This document shows, one piece after another, positions 45,906 to 59,734 of a stretch of 64,000 nucleotides of DNA. The position numbers and the translations under genes are program-made. Position 1 is the stretch's first letter. Each line of letters begins with the position of its first letter. The notes beneath the pieces are model-generated. The model ran no database searches and had not been told where the DNA came from. It worked only from the letters and a program-made list of their open reading frames with translations. Source of the stretch: Syngnathus acus (taxonomy: Eukaryota > Chordata > Actinopteri > Syngnathiformes > Syngnathidae); the NCBI RefSeq assembly GCF_901709675.1, contig NC_051092.1, positions 12,028,491 through 12,092,490 on the forward strand. Reading direction: 5' to 3'.

Positions 45906-47760
45906 GTAAGCCCTACGGGTAAAAGGAGAAGGAAAAATAGTCATAAACAGAGGAGTCATCATTCCTGGTGTCAGCAGTGTCTCCACAGCAGTCGGTGCAC
46001 AAGAGCCTATTACAAAGCAGTGGGGGGAGAAGAAATGCATAAGTTAGAGCGGCTATAGAGCGGTTTTAGACTCCTCTCCTCATCAACTCCTCATCTTCTC
46101 CCTCTCCCCTCATGAGGCTGTATAATGCTGACAGGCAGAATGAGAGCAGAAGGAAGCTTGGAAAATGAGAGGAGGGAGGGAGACTGGAGGGAAGGCTGGC
46201 TTGCCTGCCAATCACGAGCAAAGCCCCATCATCATTTACAGTGAGACAAAAAAAGAGATGTGTGGCGGGGGAAGCGTGACATGGAGGTAAGGGGAGATTT
46301 AATAACTTATGTGTAAATTCAGAGGGTCTCTGTCAGCAACAACTATTTAGCACCTTGTGGACCTTGTGTTACTGACACGAGCGCCGTCTTGAATATTTTA
46401 GCCAAAAGATTGATACTCTGTTAGGCGAGCGTCTGACGTGTGCCTCCCACTTGTTTTTGTCTTTCCTTCAGTTAACCTAACACACATGGTTGTGAAACAT
46501 TTCATACACTAGAAAACACACGCAAGCGCTGGGAGAACACGCAAACTTGAACCCACATTCTCAGAAGTGTTATTTCTGCTATGTTATGTAATCATCTGCT
46601 AAAAATATTTATTTTAATGCGGTCCAATCCAAAACATTGTAAGAATGTTACACAGAAGGGAGGATGAGGAGGAACAAAAATTTAGAAGATGAAACTGCAA
46701 AGCCAGTTGTTGCAAGATAAGCTGGCGTTAAGATGATGGGTGCTCTGATCACACCTGTAAGACATGTATTAGAACTTCTTCTGAGGCATCAGAGCTTGAT
46801 AAAGTCCGCATATGCTTTGTGTGTGTCTGGATATAAGGCAAGAAGAAAAGGTCGCCACTACGAGAGGAAGAATATTTAATACACTTTTTTGGGAAAGTTT
46901 CTTCAAGAATTTGTTCTTACACAAGCAATACAATTCAGAAGAACTCTTGATTGATAATACAGTAGAGCCTGGCTGTCTGTGCTGGTTCATCCCAAAAGTG
47001 GTGTTCAAGGGTGGTTGAGCTCAGTGTTCAGTGCAGTTCTACAAATGTAAAAACAAGTTCTTTGAACGTCTCCTCTGCACATTACTGGCCACTGTACCAA
47101 CACGAACAAAACAAAACTCAAAATGTGGGATATTTGCATCTGCTAATGTTACAATGACTGGCTCCTTATCATAAGAAGACAGTCTAATCCAAGAGGAGAC
47201 TGAGCACAGCAAGAAAACAGACTGCTGCGGCAAAGGAGACTATGGAGCAAAATGCTTCAGAATGAGGGTCACTTATATTTGTGTCCTAATGTTCGATTTT
47301 ATTCTTGCTGTAAGAACAGTCCATTACAGCAAAGTGAAAAGTGTGGAGTATAAAACTGAAGTACCCAGAGCTTCAGGGAAAGCTAACGTTAGCAACCCTT
47401 ATTATACTGCATCATCTAGTTTTCTATCTTAAATTTCACAATTAACATGAGGCTCTCCTATATATGCCTTCTGGAGACTGAGGACAGCAATAAAACACCA
47501 ACGAGTAGAGGAGAACAATGTCAACAAGCATTTCTTGTAATGAGACCAATTTATGGTTTATTATAGAGTAGACTGTGGAGTACAATAATACTGCAGTGTC
47601 CCGACCACACGCCACCAAGCCGTCTGTTTGACTAGTGTGAACAACTTTTAACAGCTGCAGTTTCTCTGCCAAAGGCGAGGAGCCGACCTTGACCTTTTCC
47701 TGCCTATTAACATCTGCTCCTCCCTCCATTAATGAGGGGGAACAAGGTAGTTTGGGGGGA
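45906..47760. other. Intergenic, no gene recognised
   Basis: Unique sequence with GAGG-rich purine runs at 46145-46190. No exon, RNA gene or transposon end was recognised. Confidence 0.4.
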
Positions 47761-47767
47761 AATTGAG

Positions 47768-47770
<3 letters not shown>

Positions 47771-47800
<30 letters not shown>

Positions 47801-47862
47801 ACTGAGTACAAGGGAAGGGAATTGGTAAGCCTCAGTGTGTGCGTGTGTGTGTGTGTGTGTCC
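47771..47862. repeat. Two (TG)n tracts
   Basis: TG runs at 47771-47797 and 47836-47861, separated by about 38 bp of unique DNA. Confidence 0.9.
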
Positions 47863-50214
47863 TCCTCCTGCTAATCGGTGGTGTTCACTCTGTTGGAGTC
47901 CTAAGTGAACAACGTTGCCTTCAGGGGCAGACTCATCTATTCAAGCTGATGAGCTCTGCATTGTTCCCGCAGCGTACGAACTGCAGTTCATCCCCTGGAC
48001 GGACTACACGGACTAACTAACATGTCAGCACATTTGCACAATCTGGCAGCAATTATTCAGAATCTCAGTAGCATTTTATTCCTCGTAGCGGAGACAGTGG
48101 ACAATGTAAAATTTTATTTTGACTTCATAATGCTTGCAGAGACTATATGGACGGGCTGGATGAGGCCTGCCGGCCATACTTTGCCCAAATGTACTGGAAG
48201 TCTTTGAGTTCATCCATGAAGTCAGGAAAAATGAGCATCCAACAATAACCTCCGGTGCTTCTTTGAGACGACACTAAAATATTTATCCACACGTTTGTCT
48301 GTTCGATAAGTATAGAAGTAAACGTGCATTTGTGTGTTGTATACATTGACCTATTCAGCTCTAGCCTGAAGGCACTGCCAAGCTGGAGCTTAATGGCAAC
48401 ACACCAGTGTTCAGTTATTGCGCACATACACACACGTTTGAAAGAAACTGAGTGGTATCAGGCTTCTAAATTGGATTGAGGCGACAAAAAGATCCATTTG
48501 CTTTGTAGCAGGATTGATACCAGCGGGAGTGCTAACACGCTTACAAGTAAGCGATCCAAAGCCCCCTGAGATGGCTGACAAAATAGGGAGGGGGGGAACC
48601 TTAGAAATATGATAAGGCCATGTACACTCAAAGAAATACTCTTAACCTTCTTACTCTTACATGCTGCTCATTTTCCATGTCATTTCCTCATAGGATAGCT
48701 AAGAATATCCTCATGTTAATTATTTATATACAGTACATTATTTTATTTATTTTATTAATTTCATTTTTTTTAGACATTTATATATATTTTCTGCTACCTT
48801 TTATGAGAATTCACATTTGTTAACTGCATTGCGTAACATTTCGCCACCATTCTGGTATCAAATTGTTGCCTTTTCTCTGTCGGCCCATCTTGTGGAGCTC
48901 ATGATCTTGTTTTTTGTAATCAGTGCCTTGGGTCACACAAAAGTAACTTCTTAAAAACTGTTTTAGAGCTACAAAAATGAACATCACTGTATAACACCTC
49001 ATCGGTTTTCCACTTGTTTAAACCGGTTGCTTCATTGTGCGGCTGCACGCGGCACTCATGCCAGAAACCGCCATTGGGTGTAAAATGCAGGCAGAGCGTA
49101 AAGCATAGATGCATAAAAAAATAATTCCTTGGCACAGCTACACAACAAAAGAAATCCGTTACTCTATGATTAATACCGCCCTCCGTTTGTTTGTTTTTTA
49201 TCGAGCCAGCATGCAATTCCGAACTAATCCACAATGTTGTCAGGTGAAATAATGAAAGTTATCAGGGGCGGTTTGGGCTCGTGCCTGGTTCAATAACCAC
49301 CCTCTAGTTCACTGTTGATTTTATGCCAGTGGAAATTTCCTATTCCTTTATCCAAATGAGCAATATTTGACAGCAGGGGCGGCGGAGGGTGCCAACCTGA
49401 GATGACGCTGATATCCTCCACGACGAATGAGCAGGGCCTCATCTAATTTGTTTTGGTTCTGCCGCATAAAACCCTTAATTTACAATAAACTCTTCCCCGC
49501 ATCTTCTCCCGTGACTGATTTTGTGTCGAGGGGGACAAAAAGAGGGAGTTTGGGAGGTTTTCATCAGCAATAACTCAACATGCCTCCTATAAAGCCGAGG
49601 GCGAAGACGAGACACTAAAATAAACCGGCAAACAAGGCAAAAGGGCGCTTGAGATTCTCTTGGTAGCTTCAAAAGTACTTAGAGAGCACACATGGAATTT
49701 TTAATACTTGTTTCGAAGGACCAAGCCAACCCAAAGCACATTTAATCCACCATCTCGAGATCCGATATCTAAAGCCTTCCATATATGTTCTTGCGCACCA
49801 AACAAGCTTTTCTCGACGTTGTGGAAGAATAATTTATCCATGATCTGATGAAAAGGGAGCACACACAGAGAGCAAGAGTATGTTGGTGAGGCAGGGGGCC
49901 ATTACTGCACATCCAAACAAGCTGGTGTCACGTGTGTTTGGTATGTGTGTGCTGCCAGTATTGCTATTTGTATGGCAGGAATGTCTGATCTTTACCGTAT
50001 TCAAAGATTCGTCGTTGTTCGCCTCTTCCTGTCTTTTGAATCTTCTGCTCTACGAATAGCTACGGTCTCCCTCACCCCATCCACAAATATCCTCTTTGGT
50101 TTTCTTTACCCTACCTGTGTCTTTTACCTGCATTGTCCTCCACTAATTTTCTGTTCTGTTTCTGTTCCTGCACTCATTTGATGAAAATTTGTGAATATTC
50201 TCCTCTCGCAGCTG

Positions 50215-50450
50215 CTTGACTAATTTTTTTGTCCTTTATAAGTTTTGTCCCCAACTAACTTGGTCCTCTACTATTTTTTTTTCTTCTACCAGCTTTATAC
50301 TCTAATAGTCTTGGGCTCCGCTAGCTTTGTCATTCCACTGCATTTGTCCTCTAAAAGTCTTGTCATGTACTAGCTTTGTACCAATGTCTTCTATTAGCAT
50401 TTTTTTCTCTCCCTGTTTTGTCTTCCACTACATTTGCTCCAGTCCCTCTG
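50215..50450. repeat. Degenerate pyrimidine-rich tandem array
   Basis: About ten imperfect units of the form CTAGCTTTGTCCTCTACTAG of roughly 20-26 bp occur in a strongly pyrimidine-rich plus strand. The open frames in this region follow from the lack of stops in this composition. Confidence 0.5.
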
Positions 50451-52310
50451 ATGAGCTAATTCTTCTTCACGTCCATTCTCGTACCTCTCAAAAACAATCT
50501 CTGTACCTTAAACTCCATCAATTCCAATTCTGTCTCCTGCAATCTTGTCATTTCTACGATATCCAAATCATAAAAGATGGCTGCTCTCATTACTTTTCTA
50601 AAAGCCTTTAACTTATAATATATTTAGCTAGTGCTTCTGTCATCCTTTGCTCTCCCTCTTTGCCCCATCATGCTTATACTTGCTTCTTCATCCTTTTTTC
50701 ATACTCTCCATTACTTTGAGTATGCTCCCTAAATTTACCATGAAAAACTCCGCACAGGTTGAAACCACATAAACCCATATAATCTACATTAAATGAACTC
50801 CAGGACCCAAGTGTTATTACCATGGCAATGAAAAGTCTTATCTCTGTCTGCCCACTCAGGCAAAGCTTTTTTTCCCTGTGTCTCGTCAAGTAATAAATGA
50901 CCGTTCGAACGATTCTGGAGAACATTGCTTAAACTCACTTTCGGCATTACAATATCGACAGAGAATGTGGAATATGTACGGAAAATAAAATTGTCTCCAA
51001 AGTGGTGCCATCGGCCTGGTTTTCCACACTGATTCGAAAAGAAACGAGCCGTCTGGTTTCCTGATAGAGCATGAATGACAGAGTTAGCCTCCGTTACACT
51101 CTGTGCCACATTATTCACTGCTAAAGACTCTCTTGCACATTGTACATTGCCAATGTTTAGCTCATCAACGATTAGGCTCATGAAGGTGTTGGTTGAAATT
51201 GCAAGCATGGTCATGTCCTGACTCCAATTCCAATGTCAAGGGGGCAGGTTCAAAATAAAGAGGTGTCAGATCTGCCCATCTGTGGTGGACTGAGAAAACT
51301 CAGCAGCTTGTGCTTTCTGTGCCAAAGACCAATATGCCCGGATCACAGCGACAAGCTGCTACTTTGCTCTGAATGTGTGCACTGAGGAACCCGAGTGGAT
51401 GTAGACAACGAGTGTTTGCGCAGTCAACAGTTGGCGACTCCTGTGCCGACTCACGATATGGATGATAGTGCCGCACATAGTGTCTGTTGAATCTGACAAC
51501 AGGAAAACACAGAGGTGCTCATCACTACTGTTTAGGATCATATCAGAATCAGAATGTATATAATATTCGAAACAAAGGATGCCAAGGTACACCCAGCAGG
51601 TGAGTGAATACTGAGAACTGGGTTGCCCCATTTTACCCCCCCGCCCCCCAAAAGGTTTAATTATTTTTTTCAAATATCCTTCAAAAGAATCACAATGAAT
51701 CAATCTTAACTTGTGGCCAACTAGAATAAATAATGTGGATGTTGTGCATGTATTTTTGTGCCCTTTATTCTCTTGTGATCACAAACCAATAAGACTATGA
51801 ACAAAGAAAAAATACTAACCTTGGTGTCTATTGTGCTGATAACATACTGTAGAACCTAAGTGGGTAAAGATGGAGCTTCAGTGGAATTATAATGCAGTGC
51901 AGAGGCACATGAATGATGCTTGAGCTCGGTATTCCCAAATCCCCATCCACTGCACCGTTCGCTCTTTTCATGGTATTATCCATCTTCACTCCCTGAGAAG
52001 CTCGAGAGGGGATTCACGGGTATTTTACAGAACTAAGGCAAGGCTCTGTAAAAAAAAAAAAAAAAAAAAAAAAGGTCTTGCTTTTGACAGCGAGACAAGA
52101 AATCAGTTCGGATTCTGTTGAATTAGAAGGAAGATAATGTATGTGCAGATAGATGTAAAAAATAAAAAATTACAAAATTATCATAGATGATGGTGACCAG
52201 GAGCACTGATTTGAGCAGCAAGGAAAACTAGTTGGCTGCTCGCCGGTGCCGACGTTTTAGTGCACCTAGCATGGAATTGATTCCCACTCAGTACAAACCG
52301 GAGTGTCAAT
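50451..52310. other. Intergenic, no gene recognised
   Basis: Unique AT-rich DNA ending in an A23 tract at about 52050-52073. The 141- and 114-codon minus-strand frames at 50789-51214 and 51359-51703 show no recognised motif. Confidence 0.4.
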
Positions 52311-52314
52311 CATT

Positions 52315-52392
52315 CTCTGTCTGTTTGTGCCCTGCGATTGAATGAAGACCAATCCAGGGTGTATTCCACCAGGTTAGGCTCTAGTGACAACT
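52315..52392 (+). mobile_element. SINE 3'-body fragment
   Basis: TGTGCCCTGCGATTGAATGA, AGACCAATCCAGGGTGTATT and AGGTTAGGCTCTAGTGAC match the later body of the full-length SINE. Confidence 0.75.
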
Positions 52393-52625
52393 CATCCTCA
52401 TGCGGTGGTTGGTCCTCACAAAAGTGTACAACTGGTTCAGATGAGTGTTTTATGCGCCATTAAAGCCATTAAAAATCAAAGAAAAATGAATCAAGCTTGT
52501 TTTATTTTTCAATTCACGGATAAGTTTATCATGATTTGTAATCTTATATATACACGAAATAGCTAAAGATGATGACCAAGTGTTTTGACTGAAGGACCAG
52601 ATGATTGACCCTAACTCTTAATGTA

Positions 52626-52905
52626 CCGTATTTTCCGCACTATGAGGCGCACCGGATTATAAGGCGCACCTTCAATGAATGGCCCATTTTGTCCATATAT
52701 TAGGCGCACCGGTTTATAAGGTGAACCTTCAATGAATGGCCCATTTTAAAAACTTTGTCCATATATAAGTCCATATATTTGGACACGCCTACTGTAGTGA
52801 CTCAATATTGGTCCAAATATAAAGCGCACCGGATTATAAGGCGCACTGTCGGCTTTTGAGAAAATTGGAGGTTTTTAGGTGCGCCTTATAGTGCGGAAAA
52901 TACGG
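52626..52905. mobile_element. 280-bp MITE with TA duplication, same family as at 37563
   Basis: Inverted ends CCGTATTTTCCGCACTATGA and TTATAGTGCGGAAAATACGG, flanked by TA. The interior has repeated GGCGCACCGGATTATAAGG and a tandem AATGAATGGCCCATTTT segment. No transposase is encoded. It differs from the other copy at the CCGG/CCGC step inside the ends, and the change is mirrored at both ends. Confidence 0.85.
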
Positions 52906-52919
52906 TACCAGAGTCGAAT

Positions 52920-55610
52920 ACCCCAAGTCCAAAATTAGGTAAACTTGAACTTTGAGAAATATCTGAAAATATCATTGCAAGTGGAAATAGAAATGCACAG
53001 AATTGGGTGAAAATGAAGCATCAAAGAGGTGTCAAGAGACCTTTGCCGGTGGATAAAGGCTGACACCTCTGTGGTCTTGGCTTTGTGTGATGCTACGGTT
53101 AACATTTGAGTATGAAAAGAACAGAAGGCTGGAGCAATTAGTTCTCTCGAGTTGACACGATTACAAAAGAGTGTTGAGGAGTGATAAGGTTTACAGCTTG
53201 CACAAACGTTTGAACAACTAGGAACATTATGGCACAGCAGTGGTATGAAGTCAAAAATACATTTACTTCATGACAATACTTAATATTTTTTTCACATAAT
53301 GTACTTGTGTTTTTATTAGTCTGACAACCTCTATATCTGAAAAAAGATACATATCTGTAATTTCTGCTCATGAAGAGTAGTTTTTGATGTTGTCAGGTTC
53401 AACAATTATTTGTGGCATAAAACATAGTTCTGCACTTAATATGAAAAACACAAATAGGTGAGGTATGGGGTGAGATTGAGACGTTTTTCAGAAACCTGGA
53501 AAATTCAAATGGTGAAAAACACATGTTCACAGTTGAGTAGTACAGACTTCTCAGTCATTGCACATTTTCATTAATTCACTTCAATCTTGACAAAATAACA
53601 AATCTTGGAATTCACTTCCAAGCGTCTTTATAATGAAACTTCTTTTACTTTTTCTTTTGTATTCATGTATTACGGTGTCTTAAATGTGTGACATGTAGTA
53701 AACTCACGCCTGCGTTCCCATAGCATGATGCCGTTTGTTGGGCACCCAACCAAACGATTTTATCGCTTGTTGTCAATGGCTTCATTTAGCCAAAATCCTT
53801 TGTATTAAATTGAATTATTGTTTAATAACAGAACAAACTCAAATGCTCAGTTAACATTGTTTGTTTTGCTGAACTGCAAACGAGCCTTAATGAGAACTAT
53901 GCTATTATTAGACTGAAGTCTGTGCTGTGCTTTCTACCTCTTCTACCCGGGCATGTGATCACGTTTTAGTAAAATCCTTGCACATCTCACATCTGCTCCC
54001 TTTTGCTGTGCCAATTTGTTTGCTAAAGAAAATCCGTCACTGCTGAATATTAGAAAATATTTCAGCGCTTCGAGGTTATGATCCGCTGTCTATGACACTT
54101 ACTTTCAAATACAGCAAGTGCAGAGTGTTGTTTTTATTCGACACATCAACGACAACTAACCCACCAATAAAATTTAGATAACCTGAATTATTGTGGTTTT
54201 ATAGATTTTAAAACTGTCTAAATAGTGCATTTTTTTGTGAACAAGTCATGAAGAAAAAACACGGATGCTTGACTATTTTTTTGGGTGAGTCTACACAGAC
54301 TAGGAGGTAAAAAAAAGAACAAAAATATTCAAACTCTGCTATGCTTCAAAAGTATCTAACAGTCTTGACTTCTATTTCAAATTGAAAAATCTGAAAACGT
54401 ATGACAAGAGAAGGGATTTTTTTTTTTTTATCTTACCAGTGGCCTTGTATCAATAATATTATTATTAGGTGATGCTGTGCACAACCAAGTGGAGCCTTGA
54501 TTTAACACTACAATTCCTAGTGCCCAAATCCAATTCAGTGCCAATGAAGTGTGCCGGACATATTTTAAACACAAACCACAAGGTTGTTTCCCTTTAATTT
54601 GATCAGTATAAAGTACAAATGTTACCTTGGATCCCCATATCCAGGCACTAAACTTTTTTTTCACATGCTTTTACATAGATTACCTCTGTGTTAGGTTTCC
54701 AAGCAATGACAAGACAGATTCAGCAACGGTGATGGGTCATGAACTTGTGAGTCCCACCCGGTGACCAAATACCAGAGCCTTCAGTTGAAGGCCAAGATCG
54801 CGTTGTTTTAATTCTTCAGTTCAATTAAGTTTTCATTTATTTATCTATTTCATCCTTTAAATAGAAGGAAATGAAATGAGGCAGGAAAATTATTGTCTGC
54901 CGCTTGGAAACACAAAATAACTAGCTGCAGTCAAGGCACACTAACAATCAATAATTTTACAAAAATAATTCAATATAATTTCTTTGGAAGTAGAGGAATC
55001 TTGACATGCACATACAGAAGGTCACTGGAAAATGATGCTTTTCATCTTTCTTAATTGAAGTTATTGAAACCACGGCACAACCCTGCTTGAATGAGCAGTT
55101 TTTTTACTTGCAAGTGGCTTTCAAAATCAAGGACCTGCACGTAAATATGAATGCAGAACATTCTGTCAGGGTCACAGTAGGCTCCCTATTCCCACAGTTG
55201 TGTGTCTACCACTATGCCCTCAACAACCAATCACTGCTGCGCTGGAATCCGGGGAAACCATGGCAACCCTGGGGCCTTGGATGTTATTGGCAGGGTCAAA
55301 GGCATTACAGGAAAATGGAGACGGAAGTCAAGTCTAAAAAAGACAAATGAGAAGATGATAAAAGAAAGATAAAAGTCATTTCGTTGAGCTTTGACAGTTT
55401 GACAAGTTCGTTACTGGAAAAGCCTTTCATGACTTTATGGTTTGAACCTGCTAACCAAGTTGTTATGTTAAGCTGAGGTAGGCATGTGTCTTCTCCTCAG
55501 CTTTAGTTAACATCTTAGTTATATTATATAAAATAATATTGAATAGGATTATATTTAAAATCCAAATTGGAGGGGAACCTCATAAACCATGCAAACAAGA
55601 AGTTATGGGA
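52920..55610. other. Intergenic, no gene recognised
   Basis: AT-rich unique sequence. No coding exon or RNA gene was recognised. Short open frames lack motifs. Confidence 0.4.
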
Positions 55611-55613
55611 AGC

Positions 55614-55616
<3 letters not shown>

Positions 55617-55691
<75 letters not shown>
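55617..55691. repeat. (CA)n microsatellite
   Basis: About 37 perfect AC units followed by a short AT run. Confidence 0.97.
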
Positions 55692-55695
<4 letters not shown>

Positions 55696-56392
55696 ATATA
55701 TATACATATTTTTTTTTGGTGTGAATTTATTATGTTGATCTGCAGTTGGGCATGTGCATTACAAACGTTAACTCAAATAAGGTTCACCTGTCAAGTTACA
55801 GTGCATCTTAGGTTGATCTTGACCAAGAAAATCATAAATAAAATGACGAGAATGAACAAACACCTCAGCCGTGACAGGCCTAATCACTTTACTGAGAAAA
55901 AAAGACGTTGCTCCCTTGCCTGTGCAATCAGATTTGATTTTACAACAAGTATTTCATTATGTGGCTGTGTAGCAAGTGTTTGCGCAAACACCTACCTCCT
56001 GCGGCAGTGAGTGGGAGAGGTTAAATAACAACAACAAAAAACGGCCACTCACACACAATGGAGACAGAAAAAGTGACAGAGAGAAACAGACCTCCGGGAA
56101 CAATGTCCAGCTGCCACACTTTATCCAGAGTTGTACTGTTCCAATGAGAACACATTGTCCTAAATTACAGTGACAATAACATGTACTGTGTGTGTGCGTG
56201 CGTGCGTGCGTGTGTGTGTGTGTGACTCAAACCTGCATGATGGCAATGACGGGCTGCACAATAATGCCCGAGGACAATATACTGTAAGTGTATTCATAAT
56301 TTATACCGAGAGAAGTGATGATAAAGAAATAATTAGAGCCGGTGCTCATGAAAAATAACAGCATGCAGCTTTCATAAAAAGTATGCCGAATA

Positions 56393-56395
<3 letters not shown>

Positions 56396-56472
<77 letters not shown>

Positions 56473-56479
56473 GTGTGTG

Positions 56480-56555
<76 letters not shown>

Positions 56556-56566
56556 TGTGTATGTGT
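56396..56566. repeat. (TG)n microsatellite with GGGGTG interruptions
   Basis: About 170 bp of TG units broken by three GGGTGTG steps at roughly 56470, 56480 and 56520. All large open frames here are artefacts of the dinucleotide run. Confidence 0.97.
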
Positions 56567-57042
56567 AAACTGCCTGTGTGTCATACTTTTAATGTTTTCT
56601 CTGTTATTATAGTTAGTGAACAACCATGAAAATCCCTCCGAAATAATAACTACCCCCCTGGCAATTGTGGGTGGAGCGAAAGGCTAACGATGTAGCAAGT
56701 TGCCAACCCAAAGTGTGAAGAAAACAGTAAGCACTCAAAAAAAAAAAAAGAGTTAAAGCATGGGCTGCAGTTTTCACTCACAGAGGCAGCACTTCATTAC
56801 AAGTGGTTTGGCCTTGGCGGAGGTTGACGCTCAGCTGAGTGGTATTCTATTTATACGGCACATAAGACAGCATTGCTAGGGTAAAAAATAATAATAATGT
56901 GGTTAAAAATGTAATGAAAATCTACCCGAGCACTTTATAATTGCTGGAAAGTGCAGTATGAGCCTACGCATTTAATTACATTTCCTTTAAAACTCTCATG
57001 AGAGGAAACTGATATGCTAATTGAAATCCAACAACGCCATCG

Positions 57043-57184
57043 TGGGTTTGTCCGGGCACTCCAGCTTCTAACCACATTCCAAAAACATGCATAGTTTTAT
57101 ATTTAATGAAAACTCGAAATTGTCCATAGTAAGTTTGACTTGTTTTGCTGCCCCGTGATTGGTAAGCTAGAAAATAGATGGATG
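57043..57184 (+). mobile_element. SINE body fragment
   Basis: GTGGGTTTGTCCGGGCACTC, CCACATTCCAAAAACATGCA and TGCCCCGTGATTGGTAAGC, ending in ATGGATGG, match the SINE body in decayed form. Confidence 0.8.
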
Positions 57185-57189
57185 GGATT

Positions 57190-59730
57190 TGAGAGGAATT
57201 ATGGTCCTAATCACATTCGGTGTCCCAACCTTCTGATATGTAAGGTTACTTATGACTGAAGTCACAAAATATCACACTAACATGACTGATGTGTATGTCT
57301 GGCAAATGACAAATAGAAGAGGATGAGTGTGAGTGAATGGCCAATTAAACAGTCCGGAGCCTTGCATCATTAATTCCACTGACCTTTTTTCTATGTAGGT
57401 TAGCGCTGTTTCAGCCTACTGCATTAAAATAGAATTTGTCGTGTGCGGTAAGAAATAAAAAAAATGAAGACGGAGGTACTAGATGAGATGTTGAGAGCAG
57501 CATGCGGTCAAGTGTGAGCTGACTAATCAAGCAATGAAAACAAAAGGGATAAGAGAATTGGAGTCCAGACTATTTCTTAATTGCGGTGCGGCCGTGAATC
57601 ATTTCTTTCATTCCCTTTGTGGCTGCGCAAAAGCATCAGTCACCAGGGAAACTTTGGCAGACTTACTGTTGCCTGGTACTGCTGGAGACTTCATTAACAG
57701 ATATGGATCTTGAGGCTCAAGGACCTGCTTGCAACAAACCCTTTAGCTCAAACGACAGCCACAGCATGTCATCGGCGCTCGCTGCAGTTGCCCCCCCCAC
57801 ACACACACTCCCCGTCTTTGCTGCAGATCCTATCAAGCTGGAGTGAGACAAACTACTGTATGTGCTGCCACTTTATTCTTTTCATCTCTGCCATGCCTCG
57901 CTAATATGGATAACGTAAGCGTCCGATAGGCTGCTCTAAATGATGCCTTTGGCGGAAGGTTCTCCAGCATTGGCTATTTATTTGTAATGCTGGCTTCAGC
58001 GAGGAGAGGAAAATATGCTTTTGACGCAAACTGTACCAGGGGGACCGTATGTTGATTGCTTGATTTAATACATCGCTGCCCATTAACAAGACAACGATGC
58101 CAAAACAACAGATTACCAATGATAATAATCTTAATGAGGCTCTTTTCTGATTAACATTTTTTTTTCATTCCGGTAAATCAAACAATCTGCTGTGCCGCTA
58201 CAAAGAGGGTAACACAATCGACAGTAGGGCCAAGTCATTGTTATTGGCTGAGGTAAAGTCAATTTTTTTACTGCAAGCTATTCCGAGGCAAAATTGGGTG
58301 GGTGGGCAGGAGTTTTTGACACATAAGCGAAAGCAAGAATGGTTGCACACATGATAAACAACAGGAAGTGAGCCTGGTTAAATTCACGCTAATGCCTTCT
58401 TTTACTAGAAGTATTGGCAGGATTTTTCCGTGCAGGTAAGCAAAAAAAAAAAAAATCACATTTCAATCTAAGACAAAAAGGCCCAGGGCTGGTTTCATAA
58501 TCAGCATGTTAACGCTGTCTCATGGCAGCATTGTATAACCATTTCAGGCCGCCTTTTAATTTTTAACATGATGAGATTTCCCGCCGCCCAGTTAAAATTA
58601 CATTGCTGAGCAAAATAAAGGTTTGAAAACGCCATGTGTACCCATCAAACATGTCACAGCACATCATTTGCTTAATTTATTCATACTAAAGGAAAGCATT
58701 GATCGCAATTACTTATTGATCGGCCACGTGGGGCCCGACAACCAATTATGATTAGTGACAATAAAGGGGTTATCTTTGTTGAACCGTTTTGATCGTTGCA
58801 AGCAGCTCAGAAACTGGGAAGCTAATTCAGCCATTAAACAGTGGTGCCTTAAGATATGAGTGACCCAAATTTAAAAGTTTTCCCCATACAAGATACGGTG
58901 GGCTCATTTTATTTTCCTTGTGAGCAAAGACTTGAGATATGAGAGATGGATGAGGGCAATGTAGCTTAACTCAGGCACCAGCAAGCAATGGTTTGGCTGA
59001 TCGTGAACAATTGTTCAAAAGAGAGGCTTCAAGCTGTTGAATGCTTCTACCAGTTTACTGTCAAACTAAGCATGAAACAAATAGAATTACATTATTCGTA
59101 TGTAGACAACCACAAAAGTTAGCCTCAAGAAAGTCTGCTTTTCTTAACACTAACAAATGATCTAAAACAGCACAAATGGGCTAATGAATTGCATCGTGGT
59201 GGTAATATTGTAACACAAACGGTGCATTCGTGCATGTAGACAGACGATTTAACAACCCTCACAGTCGTATATTCTTTATCATCTTTGAAACGCAAGTATT
59301 AGTTCTGGTTTTGATTCACAAGCGTGCTCATGGAATGAATTAAACTCTTATCTCAATTAGAATTAAACTCTTTGATTTTTGCTGATTTGTGTGGAAAAAA
59401 ATATGCGATGCTCATACATGCAATATCAATCATATCAGGTGTTTTTCCTCTCATCTTTACACAAACAGGTCTTCCTACTCATTGACACTCTGCTGTGCTT
59501 CCAGAAAACACTTAACTAACAAGCCATGTTTCATCCTGACATAACCTGCACCCATTCAATCTATACGCCAGACTATTACATAATTACCGTCCCAGTTTTT
59601 GCTGAACCAGATGTATAGTCACACCTATTAATAGCATCTGTTCCCTGGAGAATTTAGTTAGATTTTGCACTAAATGAATGTGCTGAAATAAGTAAAACCA
59701 TTTTTGCATGTTAGGAGTACCTGAAAGACC
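57190..59730. other. Intergenic, no gene; candidate conserved non-coding blocks
   Basis: The segment 58480-58660 is unique, balanced in composition and rich in TAATTT, TAAAATTACATTG and CATAATCAGCATG-like homeodomain-type words. No coding features were found. Regulatory function is only a suggestion. Confidence 0.35.
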
Positions 59731-59734
59731 AAAC

